Shown here one piece after another: positions 45,909 through 55,306 of a stretch of DNA of 64,000 bases. The stretch covers positions 2,893,501 through 2,957,500 of the forward strand of contig NC_020830.1 of assembly GCF_000152945.2 (NCBI RefSeq), given 5' to 3'. The stretch comes from Polaribacter sp. MED152. Its GTDB lineage: Bacteria > Bacteroidota > Bacteroidia > Flavobacteriales > Flavobacteriaceae. Every line of letters begins with the position of its first letter. The first letter of the stretch is position 1. Made by a program: the position numbers and the translations under genes. The notes beneath the pieces are model-generated. The model was not told the DNA's origin. It made no database searches and was given only the letters and a program-made list of their open reading frames with translations.

Positions 45909-46952
45909 ATTAATCACGAAGTTTACATAGAACGTTGTTTGCAAATTGCTAAAAATGGCATTGGAGTTACAAGGCCAAATCCTAGTGTGGGTGCTGTAAT
46001 TGTGCATCAAAACAAAATTATTGCAGAAGGTTTTACTTCTAATTATGGAGGAAATCATGCAGAAGTAAATGCAATAATTGCTGTAAAAGATAAAAGTTTG
46101 TTGAAAGAAGCAACAATTTATGTGACTTTAGAGCCTTGTTCTCACTATGGAAAAACGCCACCTTGTGCAGACCTAATCATCAAACACAAATTGAAAAAGG
46201 TGGTAATTGGTACTTTAGATACCAATAGTTTAGTAGCTGGCAAAGGAGTAGAAAGGATAGAAAAAGCAGGAATTGATGTTAAAGTTGGTGTTTTAGAAGA
46301 AAAGTGTAAAAAACATCATAAAAGATTTTTTACCAGTCAAAATAAGAAAAGACCATATGTTATTTTAAAATGGGCAACCTCTCAAGATGGTTTTATTGCT
46401 CCGTTAAAAAAAGAAGTTCAAAAACCAATTTGGATTTCTAATCAATATTCTCAACAATTGGTGCATAAATTAAGAAGCAAAGAGCATGCAATATTGGTAG
46501 GCACTAATACTGCAATAGCAGATAATCCTAAATTAAATGTTAGGTCTTGGTCTGGGAATAATCCTATTCGCGTTGTTCTCGATAAAAGTTTAAGAATTGA
46601 AAATAATTTAAACATATATGATAATAGTGTAAAAACTATTTTCATTACAGAAAAAGAGGTTCATAATTGTGGCGATGAAAGTAATATTATTTTTGAAAAA
46701 ATAGATTTCAAACAAAAAATCGCTGAGCAAGTACTAGCTGTTTTACAGAAACACAACATACAATCTGTAATTATTGAAGGTGGTACACAAACCTTACAAA
46801 CTTTCATAGACGAAAATTTGTGGGATGAAGCCTTTGTTTTTACTGGTGATGTTTGCTTAAATGATGGTATAAAAGCACCTGTTTTCGGGGGGCAAATTAT
46901 TCATCAACAAGAAATAAAAAATGATACTTTAAAGATATATAAGAATGATTAA
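45909..46952 (+). CDS. ribD: Bifunctional riboflavin deaminase/reductase, apparent ATT start
   Basis: Makes the pyrimidine intermediate of riboflavin. The deaminase half has NHAEVNAI and CSHYGKTPPCADLI (zinc ligands); the reductase half starts near residue 155 (PYVILKWATSQDGFIAP) and contains IIEGGTQTLQTF. The first ATG- or TTG-type start (TTG at 45939) would remove the conserved N-terminus. Reading upstream in frame gives NHEVYIERCLQIAKNG, and an in-frame TAA at 45900-45902 leaves ATT at 45909 as the best start. I therefore extend the gene to ATT. The ATG of the next gene overlaps the ribD end by 8 bp. Confidence 0.88.
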   Translation: MNHEVYIERCLQIAKNGIGVTRPNPSVGAVIVHQNKIIAEGFTSNYGGNHAEVNAIIAVKDKSLLKEATIYVTLEPCSHYGKTPPCADLIIKHKLKKVVIGTLDTNSLVAGKGVERIEKAGIDVKVGVLEEKCKKHHKRFFTSQNKKRPYVILKWATSQDGFIAPLKKEVQKPIWISNQYSQQLVHKLRSKEHAILVGTNTAIADNPKLNVRSWSGNNPIRVVLDKSLRIENNLNIYDNSVKTIFITEKEVHNCGDESNIIFEKIDFKQKIAEQVLAVLQKHNIQSVIIEGGTQTLQTFIDENLWDEAFVFTGDVCLNDGIKAPVFGGQIIHQQEIKNDTLKIYKND

Positions 46953-47553
46953 AAATATAATTTTTGACTTTGGTGATATTTTTATCAACCTAGATAAACA
47001 AGGCACATATAAAGCTATGGCTGAGTTAGGAGTTACAGAGATTTCTCAAGAAATGATTCAGGTATATCATAACTACGAAAAAGGATTAATTTCTACGGAT
47101 GAATTTATTCGGTTTTACGAAGACAAGGTAAATTTAAAAAGAGAAGACTTGATTAATGCTTGGAATGCTGTTTTGTTAGACTTTCCAGAAAGCAGATTAA
47201 AATTTATTCAGGAATTAGCGCAAAGTAAAAAGTACAGACTATTCTTACTTAGTAATACGAATGATTTGCATATTAAATGGATTCAAAATTCAGTAGGTGC
47301 TGCATTTTACAATCAATTTAAAAGTAGTTTCGAGCAATTTTATTTGTCTCATGAAATACATTTTAGAAAGCCAGATGCTGAGATTTATGAATTTGTATTG
47401 CAACAAAATAATTTAGTAGCAAAAGAAACATTATTTGTAGATGATTTAAAAGAAAACACAGACTCAGCACATCAATTAGGTATTCATGTTTGGAATTTAG
47501 ATCCTAGTAAAGAAGAGGTTTCTGAGCTATTCACTAAAAACACTATTCTTTGA
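46945..47553 (+). CDS. HAD family hydrolase (YihX-like phosphatase)
   Basis: A 202-residue HAD-superfamily protein. The nucleophile Asp is in IIFDFGDIFINLD; Ser/Thr motif LFLLSNTNDLH, Lys in HFRKPDAEIYEF and the acidic motif LFVDDLKENT follow. The +2 position after the nucleophile is Gly, as in the YihX/epoxide-hydrolase-like branch. It may dephosphorylate the riboflavin intermediate that RibD and RibB pathways need, since it overlaps ribD by 8 bp, but this is only inference from context. Confidence 0.87.
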   Translation: MIKNIIFDFGDIFINLDKQGTYKAMAELGVTEISQEMIQVYHNYEKGLISTDEFIRFYEDKVNLKREDLINAWNAVLLDFPESRLKFIQELAQSKKYRLFLLSNTNDLHIKWIQNSVGAAFYNQFKSSFEQFYLSHEIHFRKPDAEIYEFVLQQNNLVAKETLFVDDLKENTDSAHQLGIHVWNLDPSKEEVSELFTKNTIL

Positions 47554-48413
47554 TCTACCTATTACTTAGCATATTAATTTCTACTGGTTTATTTGTCATT
47601 TTTAAATATTTTGGCATTTATAAGATTGATGTTTTAAAGGCTATTTTCATCAACTATATTGTAGCTTTTATTTTGGGGTTCACTTTTGCAGAAAGAGATT
47701 TTTCTGTGGTTGAAATTCCTAGCCAACCCTGGTTTTATGGCGCTTTATTTTTGGGTGCACTATTTGTGTCAATCTTTTTTGTTATGGCAATGACAGCACA
47801 AAAAAATGGAGTTTCAGTAGCTTCTGTTGCAGGTAAAATGTCTGTTGTAATTCCTGTTTTTTTTGGTGTTTTCTTGTATAATGAATCAGTAACCGTACTT
47901 AAAATTTTAGGTATAATTATAGCTTTGGTGGCAGTTTATCTGGCCTCTGTTAAAGACGATAAAGCAGCATCAAAAAATGCAGGACTTTTGTTTCCTGTGT
48001 TACTTTTTTTAGGATCAGGTACTATAGATACTACCTTAAAATATGTAGAAACTAATTATGTAGATAAAGCTGATGTATCTTTATTTTCTGGAAGCTTATT
48101 TGCAATTGCTGCTTTTTTTGCAGGGACAATTTTACTGATAAAAGCAGTAAAGAGTAAATCAAAATTCGGAATTAAAAATGTTATAGCTGGTTTAGTTTTA
48201 GGGGTGCCTAACTATTTTTCTATCGTTTTTTTAATCAAAGCTTTGCAAACAGAAGGTTTTGAAAGTTCTACGCTTTTTACTATAAATAATGTAGGTATTG
48301 TTATTGTTTCTACTTTGGTAGGGATCTTAATTTTTAAAGAGCAGTTTAGTCTCAAAAATAAGTTAGGTGTAGCTTTAGCCATTGTTGGAATAGTAATTGT
48401 AGCCATTGCATAA
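47550..48413 (+). CDS. EamA/DMT family transporter, TTG start
   Basis: A 287-residue inner-membrane protein with about ten hydrophobic helices in two homologous halves, as in the EamA (drug/metabolite) family. The start TTG overlaps the TGA of the HAD gene (TTGA), so translation is coupled. VSVASVAGKMSVVIPVFFGV and the C-terminal SSTLFTINNVGIVIVSTLVG are typical helices. Substrate unknown; being in the ribD operon, a riboflavin-related compound is possible but unproven. Confidence 0.83.
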   Translation: MIYLLLSILISTGLFVIFKYFGIYKIDVLKAIFINYIVAFILGFTFAERDFSVVEIPSQPWFYGALFLGALFVSIFFVMAMTAQKNGVSVASVAGKMSVVIPVFFGVFLYNESVTVLKILGIIIALVAVYLASVKDDKAASKNAGLLFPVLLFLGSGTIDTTLKYVETNYVDKADVSLFSGSLFAIAAFFAGTILLIKAVKSKSKFGIKNVIAGLVLGVPNYFSIVFLIKALQTEGFESSTLFTINNVGIVIVSTLVGILIFKEQFSLKNKLGVALAIVGIVIVAIA

Positions 48414-49024
48414 TGAGTTTAGATAGCTATAAAACTATTGATGAGCCTACTAAGGAAACACTATTTAAGGATAGAAATAGTAAGTTTTTTGGTTTTGCTT
48501 TTCCTGTGAAAAGTGAAGATGATGTTAAGATCTGCTTGGAGGAAGTTAGAAAAATACATTATGCTGCACGTCATTTTTGCTATGCATATCAAATAGGAGT
48601 AGAAGACATTAAATACAGGGCAAATGATGATGGTGAACCTAATAACTCTGCAGGAATGCCTATCTATGGTCAAATACAATCTTTTGTGGTAACAAATATT
48701 TTAATAGTTGTTGTTAGATATTTTGGCGGTACTAAGTTGGGTGTAGGTGGTTTAATTAATGCCTATAAAACATCTGCTCAAATTACTTTAGAAGCATCAA
48801 ACATAGTAGAGAAAACAATTGATGTATTTTTTCAATTGAATTTTGAATATGACATGATGAATAAAGTAATGCGAATTCTAAAAGAGAAAAACATCAATTT
48901 AGAAAGTCAAAAAATGGAGCTGGCTTGTGAATATGTGATTTCTATCAGAAAAAAAGAAGTGAAAACCGTATTTGAAATTTTCGATAATCTGTATAAAGTT
49001 AGCATCAAAAAACTAGAAGCCTAA
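48413..49024 (+). CDS. yigZ: IMPACT/YigZ family protein
   Basis: A 203-residue protein with the UPF0029 signature: FKDRNSKFFGFAFPV, ARHFCYAYQIG, DDGEPNNSAGMPIYGQIQ and VVVRYFGGTKLGVGGLINAY. The family is linked to translation or stress signalling, with an undefined molecular role in bacteria. Its ATG overlaps the EamA stop (TAATGA). The 3' end overlaps the converging thioesterase gene by 12 bp. Confidence 0.93.
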   Translation: MSLDSYKTIDEPTKETLFKDRNSKFFGFAFPVKSEDDVKICLEEVRKIHYAARHFCYAYQIGVEDIKYRANDDGEPNNSAGMPIYGQIQSFVVTNILIVVVRYFGGTKLGVGGLINAYKTSAQITLEASNIVEKTIDVFFQLNFEYDMMNKVMRILKEKNINLESQKMELACEYVISIRKKEVKTVFEIFDNLYKVSIKKLEA

Positions 49025-49411
49025 TTTTTCTAATAAATAGTCAGGGCATTTTATTGGCTTTTCTGTTTTCATATTTATAAAAGCTAAAGTTGATTTTCCT
49101 GTACAAATCATTTCATTTTGTTCATTAACTATTTCATAATTAAAATCAATTTTAACCATTGGCTTTTTAACGAGAAAAGTGGTGATAGTTAGTACATCAT
49201 CATACAAAGCCGACTTTTTAAAATTACAGGTTAATGATATTACAGGCAACATAATGCCATTATTTTCCATACCTTTATAGGTAATACCCAGATTTCGAAG
49301 CCATTCAGTTCTTCCAAGTTCAAAATATTGTGCATAATTACCATGGTATACTACACCCATTTGATCTGTTTCTGAATAACGAACTCTAGTTTTTGTTGAT
49401 GATTTTTTCAA
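49013..49411 (-). CDS. Acyl-CoA thioesterase, 4HBT hotdog family, TTG start
   Basis: A 132-residue hotdog-fold enzyme: RVRYSETDQMGVVYHGNYAQYFE contains the catalytic Asp of the YbgC/4-hydroxybenzoyl-CoA type, followed by GRTEWLRNLGI. The start reads TTG (MKKSSTK). It hydrolyses short acyl-CoA or related thioesters; the substrate is unknown. In this position it abuts YigZ and faces dnaA. Confidence 0.9.
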   Translation of the reverse strand: MKKSSTKTRVRYSETDQMGVVYHGNYAQYFELGRTEWLRNLGITYKGMENNGIMLPVISLTCNFKKSALYDDVLTITTFLVKKPMVKIDFNYEIVNEQNEMICTGKSTLAFINMKTEKPIKCPDYLLEKLGF

Positions 49412-49567
49412 TTATAATAAACATTTTCTATGATGCATTTTACGTAAAAAAAAGTTAATAATCAATAGTAAAATCGTTTTTTTATACTGTTTTTTATTCA
49501 CATTTTTGTAATGCTTAAGAAAAGAACCAACCAACAAAATTTTAACCAAAAAACAAGTTAGTCATTA

Positions 49568-50995
49568 ATGAGTTATACTGCTGAATCCGTTTGGACAGAC
49601 TGTTTATCTTTTATAAAAGATAATATTAAGCCACAAGCCTATAAAACATGGTTTGAACCTATAAAACCGGTTAAACTTTCTGGAGAAGCATTAACGATTC
49701 AAGTACCTAGTAAGTTTTTTTATGAATGGTTAGAAGAGCATTACATTAAATTATTGCGTGTTGCATTAGTAAGACAATTGGGTAATGATGCCAAATTGAT
49801 TTACGATGTAAAAATGGAAAACAATTATAGCAGTAATAGACCGCAAATTGTTAAAATCCCTAGTTCTAATAGAGATCCTTTAAAACCACAGAGAGTTACT
49901 GTACCTTTAGAATCTAATAAAAGAGAATTAAGAAATCCGTTTATTATTCCTGGTTTACAGAAAGTAAAAATTGAATCGCAATTAAATCCTAATTATAGTT
50001 TTGCAAATTTCGTAGAAGGAGATTCTAACAGATTAGCACGTTCAGCAGGTATGGCTGTTGCCAACAAACCTGGTGGAACATCATTTAATCCATTATTAAT
50101 TTATGGTGGAGTTGGTTTAGGTAAAACGCATTTATCGCATGCAATTGGTGTTGATATTAAAGACAAATATCCAGACAAAACTGTTTTGTATATTTCTTCA
50201 GAGAAATTTACGCAGCAATTTATAGACTCTGTAAAGTCTAATACTAGAAATGATTTTATTCATTTTTATCAAATGATTGATGTCTTAATTATAGATGACG
50301 TTCAATTCTTATCAGGTAAAGCTGGTACACAAGATGTATTCTTTCATATTTTTAATCATTTACATCAAAATGGTAAACAGGTAATTTTAACTTCGGATAA
50401 AGCGCCTGTAGATATGCAAGATATAGAGCAGCGTTTATTATCTAGATTTAAATGGGGTTTATCAGCAGAATTGCAGGCACCAGACTACGAAACTCGAATT
50501 TCTATTCTTCAAAACAAATTGTTTAGAGATGGTGTAGAAATGCCAGAAGAAATTATAGAATATATTGCTAAGAACATAAAATCTAATGTTAGAGAATTAG
50601 AAGGGGTTATAATTTCTATGATTGCTCAAGCTTCTTTTAACAGAAGAGAATTTTCTATTGAGTTAGCAAAACAAATTGTAGATAAGTTTGTAAAAAATAC
50701 TAAGAAAGAAGTTTCTATAGATTACATTCAGAAAGAAGTATCTAAATATTTTGATATGGATGTAGCTACTTTACAATCTAAAACAAGAAAACGTCATATT
50801 GTACAGGCGCGTCAATTAGCTATGTTTTTTGCAAAAAGATTAACTAAAACTTCATTGGCAAGTATTGGTAATCAAATTGGGCAAAGAGATCATGCCACTG
50901 TTTTACATGCTTGTAAAACTGTAGATAATCTTACAGAAACAGACAAGCAATTTAAAAAATACGTAGACGATCTTACAAAGAAGTTAACCTTCTAA
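49568..50995 (+). CDS. dnaA: Chromosomal replication initiator DnaA
   Basis: A 475-residue AAA+ initiator. Domain I includes AYKTWFEPIKPV; Walker A is GGVGLGKTHLSHAIG and Walker B VLIIDDVQFLSGK; the DNA-binding domain IV ends with QRDHATVLHACKTVD. Length is normal. The 156-bp upstream gap has a near -7 box CATTTTTG at 49,501 and no cluster of DnaA boxes, so this is not evidence for an origin here. dnaA is followed after 9 bp by a phosphatase gene. Confidence 0.97.
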   Translation: MSYTAESVWTDCLSFIKDNIKPQAYKTWFEPIKPVKLSGEALTIQVPSKFFYEWLEEHYIKLLRVALVRQLGNDAKLIYDVKMENNYSSNRPQIVKIPSSNRDPLKPQRVTVPLESNKRELRNPFIIPGLQKVKIESQLNPNYSFANFVEGDSNRLARSAGMAVANKPGGTSFNPLLIYGGVGLGKTHLSHAIGVDIKDKYPDKTVLYISSEKFTQQFIDSVKSNTRNDFIHFYQMIDVLIIDDVQFLSGKAGTQDVFFHIFNHLHQNGKQVILTSDKAPVDMQDIEQRLLSRFKWGLSAELQAPDYETRISILQNKLFRDGVEMPEEIIEYIAKNIKSNVRELEGVIISMIAQASFNRREFSIELAKQIVDKFVKNTKKEVSIDYIQKEVSKYFDMDVATLQSKTRKRHIVQARQLAMFFAKRLTKTSLASIGNQIGQRDHATVLHACKTVDNLTETDKQFKKYVDDLTKKLTF

Positions 50996-51004
50996 ATCTT
51001 TATC

Positions 51005-51454
51005 ATGACTAAAGTACTTATGGTTTGCTTGGGGAATATTTGTCGTTCACCATTAGCAGAAGGTATTTTGCAATCTAAAATTAATACAGATACAATTTTT
51101 GTTGATTCTGCAGGAACAGCAGCTTATCATGTGGGTAATTTGCCTGATGAACGTTCAATAGCAGTTGCTCAGAAATATGGAATTGATATTACGAATCAAA
51201 GAGCAAGAAAATTTACTAGCAAAGACTTTGATGAGTTCGACTTCATTTATGCTATGGATGAAAGTAATTATCAAAATATTGTAAGTCTTGCCAGAAATAG
51301 CGAAGATGAAAAAAAAGTACATTTGATTTTAAACGAATCTCAACCTAATCAAAATTTATCTGTTCCAGATCCTTATTATGGTGGAAAAGATGGTTTTGAA
51401 AATGTTTATCAAATGTTAGATGAAGCCTGCACTGTAATCGCTTCTAAGTTATAA
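51005..51454 (+). CDS. Low molecular weight protein-tyrosine phosphatase
   Basis: A 149-residue phosphatase with the P-loop C8-LGNIC-R14 in VCLGNICRSPLAEG and the acidic DPYYGG motif that supplies the general acid Asp (SVPDPYYGGKDGFE). Both are complete. These enzymes act on tyrosine-phosphorylated proteins or on exopolysaccharide kinases. It is likely transcribed with dnaA and the methylase downstream. Confidence 0.93.
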   Translation: MTKVLMVCLGNICRSPLAEGILQSKINTDTIFVDSAGTAAYHVGNLPDERSIAVAQKYGIDITNQRARKFTSKDFDEFDFIYAMDESNYQNIVSLARNSEDEKKVHLILNESQPNQNLSVPDPYYGGKDGFENVYQMLDEACTVIASKL

Positions 51455-51475
51455 TTAATTAAAATTTTATTTACA

Positions 51476-52180
51476 ATGATTGGTAAGCTCTATTTAATTC
51501 CAACTACTTTAGGAGAAACAGAACCTTTAGAGGTAATGCCACTATCAGTAAAAAAAGTGGTAGAACAAATAGATTACTACATTGTAGAAAATGAAAAATC
51601 TGCAAGACGATTTATTAAGAAAATATCTCCCAAAAAATCGCAACCTTCCCTTACTATTAAGTTATTAGACAAATATGCAGTAGAAGAAGAAACACAAACC
51701 TATTTAGATGTTTGTGCTCAAGGATTTAATGTAGGTTTGCTTTCAGAAGCAGGTGTGCCTGCAATTGCAGATCCAGGTGCAAGTATTGTAAAGTTAGCAC
51801 ATGAAAAAAATATTCAAGTGGTTCCTTTAGTTGGGCCTAGTTCAATTTTAATGGCTATGATGAGTTCTGGAATGAATGGTCAGAACTTTGCTTTTAATGG
51901 TTATTTGCCTATAGATAAAGGTGAGCGTAAAAGAGCTATTAAAGATTTAGAAAGGCTTTCTTTAGATAAAAATCAAGCTCAAATTTTTATAGAAACACCT
52001 TATAGAAACGAAAAAATGTTGGCAGATTTAAAATCGATTTTATCGCCAAGTACCAATTTATGCATTGCAGCAGATATTACATTGCCTAGTGAATATATAA
52101 AAACGCTTGCTATAAAAGATTGGAAACATCAACAGCCAGATTTACATAAGAAACCAGCCATATTTATAATTCAGAAATAA
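51476..52180 (+). CDS. RsmI-like SAM-dependent methyltransferase
   Basis: A 234-residue tetrapyrrole-methylase-fold protein related to RsmI, which makes the 2'-O-methyl mark at C1402 of 16S rRNA. The segments GKLYLIPTTLG, VGLLSEAGVPAIADPG, PLVGPSSILMAMMSSGMNGQNFAFNGYLP (three adjacent blocks) and RAIKDLERL match that group. It is about 50 residues shorter than E. coli RsmI at the C-terminus, common in Bacteroidota. The exact target is not certain. Confidence 0.85.
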   Translation: MIGKLYLIPTTLGETEPLEVMPLSVKKVVEQIDYYIVENEKSARRFIKKISPKKSQPSLTIKLLDKYAVEEETQTYLDVCAQGFNVGLLSEAGVPAIADPGASIVKLAHEKNIQVVPLVGPSSILMAMMSSGMNGQNFAFNGYLPIDKGERKRAIKDLERLSLDKNQAQIFIETPYRNEKMLADLKSILSPSTNLCIAADITLPSEYIKTLAIKDWKHQQPDLHKKPAIFIIQK

Positions 52181-52762
52181 TTATACTTTAGCTTTTCTAT
52201 CGGCTTTAATAACGCTTACATCATAATTCGCAAACTTTTTCATATACATTTGAATAGTTGCGCCATAAGCATCTTTAAAACGTTCTGTACCATTACTTCT
52301 TAGAAACTTTTTTACGTTTCCTGCTCCACTTAAATGAGCTGAGGCCAAAATACCAGATTCTGTAATTTTAATTCCGTTAATGGTTTTACCCACTGAACGT
52401 TCTATATCTTTTCTTAGAATCCATTTGTTTACGCTACATAAAGCAATAAATGCTTTTTCTTGTTGCTCAGGATTATTTAAAAAAGCTTTGGTATCATAAA
52501 TTCTAAATCGTTCTAAAGTTGTTCTACCAAATTGATATTTACCTAAGTAACCTAAAGTATTAATTACTCTGTATTTACCTTGAGATTCTTTAAAAGCAAC
52601 AGCTTCTTTGAAAGCAACAAAGTTTTTTTGTAAATAAGGAATGTTGTAGTCTACGTAAACAGGATTTGTATCTGCTTTTACTGGGGATTTCTTTTCAGTA
52701 ACTTCAGTAGCTGCAGTTAGCACTAAAGTTAAAGCTATAAGAAATAAAAACTTTTTGATCAT
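52181..52762 (-). CDS. Lysozyme-like/SLT exported glycosidase
   Basis: A 193-residue secreted protein (signal peptide MIKKFLFLIALTLVLTAA). The likely catalytic Glu lies in FKESQGKYRV, followed by GYLGKYQFGRTTL, as in transglycosylase/lysozyme folds. ASAHLSGAGNVKKFL and ATIQMYMKKFANY complete the pattern. It probably cuts or binds peptidoglycan. A promoter with TAAATTTG and the initial sequence CACCCG lies upstream on the minus strand. Confidence 0.75.
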   Translation of the reverse strand: MIKKFLFLIALTLVLTAATEVTEKKSPVKADTNPVYVDYNIPYLQKNFVAFKEAVAFKESQGKYRVINTLGYLGKYQFGRTTLERFRIYDTKAFLNNPEQQEKAFIALCSVNKWILRKDIERSVGKTINGIKITESGILASAHLSGAGNVKKFLRSNGTERFKDAYGATIQMYMKKFANYDVSVIKADRKAKV

Positions 52763-52784
52763 AATAACCTTTGTTTTACGGGTG

Positions 52785-52792
52785 CAAATTTA
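52785..52792 (-). promoter_or_regulatory. -7 element TAAATTTG for the lysozyme-like gene
   Basis: An exact TAnnTTTG match on the minus strand, followed by CACCCG as in the rRNA promoters of this window. No clear -33 TTG. The start codon is 22 bp further on. Confidence 0.45.
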
Positions 52793-52953
52793 AGATTATT
52801 TTTGAAAACACTGATAATCAGAAGATTAATTTCGTCGAAATTATGTATTTGAACGTTTATAGGTGTTTTTATTAAGATTTTAGGCTTACTATATCGTTTG
52901 CTTTTAGGAATTACATAACAAAAAGAGAGAATTAGGCTTTATTTGATAAATAC

Positions 52954-53979
52954 TTACCTATTTACGCCTTGTTTATTAAGCCAGGCTTGATATTCTCTTG
53001 CATTTCTAGCGTGTTCAGCCAAGCTATTTGCAAACTTATGATAGCCAAAATTGTCTATATCGACACACATATAATAATAGTTATGTTCTTTATAATTCAA
53101 TACACCATCTATAGAAGAAATGTCTGGCATGCTAATTAAAGAAGGTGGTAAGCCTCTATATTTATAGGTATTGTAAGGTGAGTTTATTTCTAAGTCAACA
53201 TTCAAAACTCGTTTTACAACAAAGTCTTGACCTTTAACTTCTTTAATGGCATAAATTACAGTAGGATCTGCCTGTAAAGGCCAACCATTTTTTAGACGAT
53301 TTAAGTATAAACCAGCTACAATTGGTTTTTCTGTTTTCTTTGCAGTTTCTTTTTGTACAATAGAGGCCAGTGTAATTACTTCAGATTTTGTCATCCCTAA
53401 AGCTTTGGCTTTAGCCAATCTACTTTTATTCCAGAAACGCTTATATTCTAACAATAGCTTATCTCTAAACTGATCTGCAGAAACTGTCCAATAAAATTGA
53501 TAACTATTAGGAATGCAAATTTGCAATACTGATTTAGGAGTTAGATTATTTGCTTTAAGAAATTCTTCATTTTTAAAAGAAGTTATTATAGAAGTGGAAT
53601 CTGTTGCAATTTGTTCTGCAATTCTACCTGCAAATTTTTCTAAAGTATCTTGATTGTTAAAGGAAACTTTAACTGCAGATTGATTTCCAATTCTAAGCAT
53701 GTTTACCAAATCGTTGTTAGACATGCCTTCTTTTAAAATATATCTACCAGGTTTAACTTTTGAAAAGCTTTTTTTCGAGGCCACCCAAAGAAAATAGTCT
53801 GGTTTGTCAGAAAAAGGAGCAATCTTTTTGTTGATGTTATTCAAATCATCTGTATCATATACAAAAAGCTCAGTTTCTTTATTAATTGCTGACCCAAAAA
53901 TGTTTTGATAGTAAGTATACGTAATTACAGATAAAATAATAATTACAATAATCGCTAATATGCCTAGTTTCTTTTTCAA
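52954..53979 (-). CDS. mltG: Endolytic murein transglycosylase MltG
   Basis: A 341-residue inner-membrane enzyme that cleaves nascent glycan strands and sets their length. One N-terminal helix (KKKLGILAIIVIIILSVI), a LysM-like region (GRYILKEGMSNNDLVNML) and the YceG core with the catalytic Glu in ITLASIVQKETAK, then GLYLNRLKNGWPLQADPTVIYA and SPYNTYKYRGLPPSLI. It lies 28 bp after a GNAT gene in the dapF group. Confidence 0.93.
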   Translation of the reverse strand: MKKKLGILAIIVIIILSVITYTYYQNIFGSAINKETELFVYDTDDLNNINKKIAPFSDKPDYFLWVASKKSFSKVKPGRYILKEGMSNNDLVNMLRIGNQSAVKVSFNNQDTLEKFAGRIAEQIATDSTSIITSFKNEEFLKANNLTPKSVLQICIPNSYQFYWTVSADQFRDKLLLEYKRFWNKSRLAKAKALGMTKSEVITLASIVQKETAKKTEKPIVAGLYLNRLKNGWPLQADPTVIYAIKEVKGQDFVVKRVLNVDLEINSPYNTYKYRGLPPSLISMPDISSIDGVLNYKEHNYYYMCVDIDNFGYHKFANSLAEHARNAREYQAWLNKQGVNR

Positions 53980-54007
53980 AATGGAAAACTCTTAAATTTT
54001 AGCAAAA

Positions 54008-54532
54008 CTAATCATTTATCAATTGGTAAAGAATTTCATCCTTAAATTTTCCTTGAGATAAAATCCAATCTTGTTTAACGCCTACAACTTTAAAGTTTTT
54101 ACTTTCAAATAATTTGATGCTCTTTAAATTATCAATGGTAATATTCGCATACAATTGATGTAAATTTAAGTGTGTAAAACTGTAATTTATTAAAATAGAT
54201 AAGGCCTCAGTTGCAAATCCATTTTTCTGATAATTTGGTGTTATTAAAATGCCAACTCCAGCTCTTTTATGCTGAGGATTAAAATCAAACAAATCAATTA
54301 AGCCTATCTTTTCATGAGAATTTGCATCAACAATCATGAGCCTTAATTGTTTTGCTTCAAAAATATCTAAATGAGCATTTTCTAAATATTGTTTCAAAAC
54401 ATATTTAGAAAACGGAGTTTGTGTATGGCTAACCTCCCAAAACGATTCATTGTTTTCTATTTGAAATAAAAATTTTAAATCTTCTGGCTCTAAAGCTCGT
54501 AAATAAACAGTTTTACCCTTAAGTGTTGCCAT
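54008..54532 (-). CDS. GNAT family N-acetyltransferase (RimJ/SpeG-like)
   Basis: A 174-residue acetyltransferase: TVYLRALEPEDLKFLFQIEN, the acetyl-CoA segment KRAGVGILITPNYQKNGFATEALSILINY and NLHQLYANITIDNLKSIKLF. It resembles the spermidine or ribosomal-protein acetyltransferase branch. Its ATG overlaps the dapF stop by one base (TAATG), so translation is coupled to dapF. Confidence 0.85.
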   Translation of the reverse strand: MATLKGKTVYLRALEPEDLKFLFQIENNESFWEVSHTQTPFSKYVLKQYLENAHLDIFEAKQLRLMIVDANSHEKIGLIDLFDFNPQHKRAGVGILITPNYQKNGFATEALSILINYSFTHLNLHQLYANITIDNLKSIKLFESKNFKVVGVKQDWILSQGKFKDEILYQLIND

Positions 54533-55302
54533 TAAATTTCAATTTCTCCTTTAAAAATAAAAGTGGCTGGTCCTTTTAAAAACACATTAGTGTAAACACC
54601 ATTTTCTTCTTTAAAAGAAACTTCTAAAAGACCACCTTCTACAGGAAGTGAAATATTATTACTATTTGTCTTCCCAGTTTTATGCATGGCCAAGGCTACT
54701 GCAGTTACACCTGTTCCACAAGCTAAAGTTTCGTTTTCTACTCCCTTTTCATAGGTTCTAACCCTAAAGGTAGTATCATTTAATTGCTGTGCAAAATTTA
54801 CATTACTACCTGGATTTTCATAAGAGTTTCTTATTTTTCTACCATTTTCGTAAACAGGATATTCCTCTAGGTCGTTCACCATTTCTACATGATGCTGTGT
54901 ACCTGTATATGTAAAAATTGAATTTTCTTTTACTTGAAACTCTGAGACATCTATCATTTGTAAAGAAATGAAATCATTATTTACAGATGCAAAATGAGAA
55001 CCATCAACTGCAGTAAATGTGGTTTCTTGGTCAATCATTTTTAAGTGTTTTGCAAAAGCGACTGCACATCTTGCTCCATTACCACAAAAAGTTTCACTTC
55101 CATCTGCATTGTAATAAATCATTTTAAAATCATAATCAGCATCTTCTTCAATAAGAATAATTCCATCTGCACCTATACCAAAATGTCTATCACAAATTTC
55201 TGAAATTTTGTCAGTATTTTTTTTTGGAAAGATTTTTGTTCTGTTATCAATCATCACAAAATCGTTTCCTGTTCCTTGATATTTTAAAAAAGGTAAATTC
55301 AT
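54532..55302 (-). CDS. dapF: Diaminopimelate epimerase
   Basis: Converts LL- to meso-diaminopimelate for lysine and peptidoglycan. Both catalytic Cys are present, in FCGNGARC and ACGTGVTAV; the start FLKYQGTGNDFVMID is typical. I use the ATG at 55302 (MNLPFLKYQG), giving 256 residues. A TACCTTTG box ends four bases before this ATG, so the longer frame is not used. It is the first gene of the dapF-GNAT-mltG group. Confidence 0.96.
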   Translation of the reverse strand: MNLPFLKYQGTGNDFVMIDNRTKIFPKKNTDKISEICDRHFGIGADGIILIEEDADYDFKMIYYNADGSETFCGNGARCAVAFAKHLKMIDQETTFTAVDGSHFASVNNDFISLQMIDVSEFQVKENSIFTYTGTQHHVEMVNDLEEYPVYENGRKIRNSYENPGSNVNFAQQLNDTTFRVRTYEKGVENETLACGTGVTAVALAMHKTGKTNSNNISLPVEGGLLEVSFKEENGVYTNVFLKGPATFIFKGEIEI

Positions 55303-55306
55303 GCAA

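Noticed and set aside
49412..49567. Replication origin upstream of dnaA
   Set aside because: No cluster of DnaA boxes or AT-rich repeat array could be identified in the 156 bp; dnaA and the origin are often apart in Bacteroidota.
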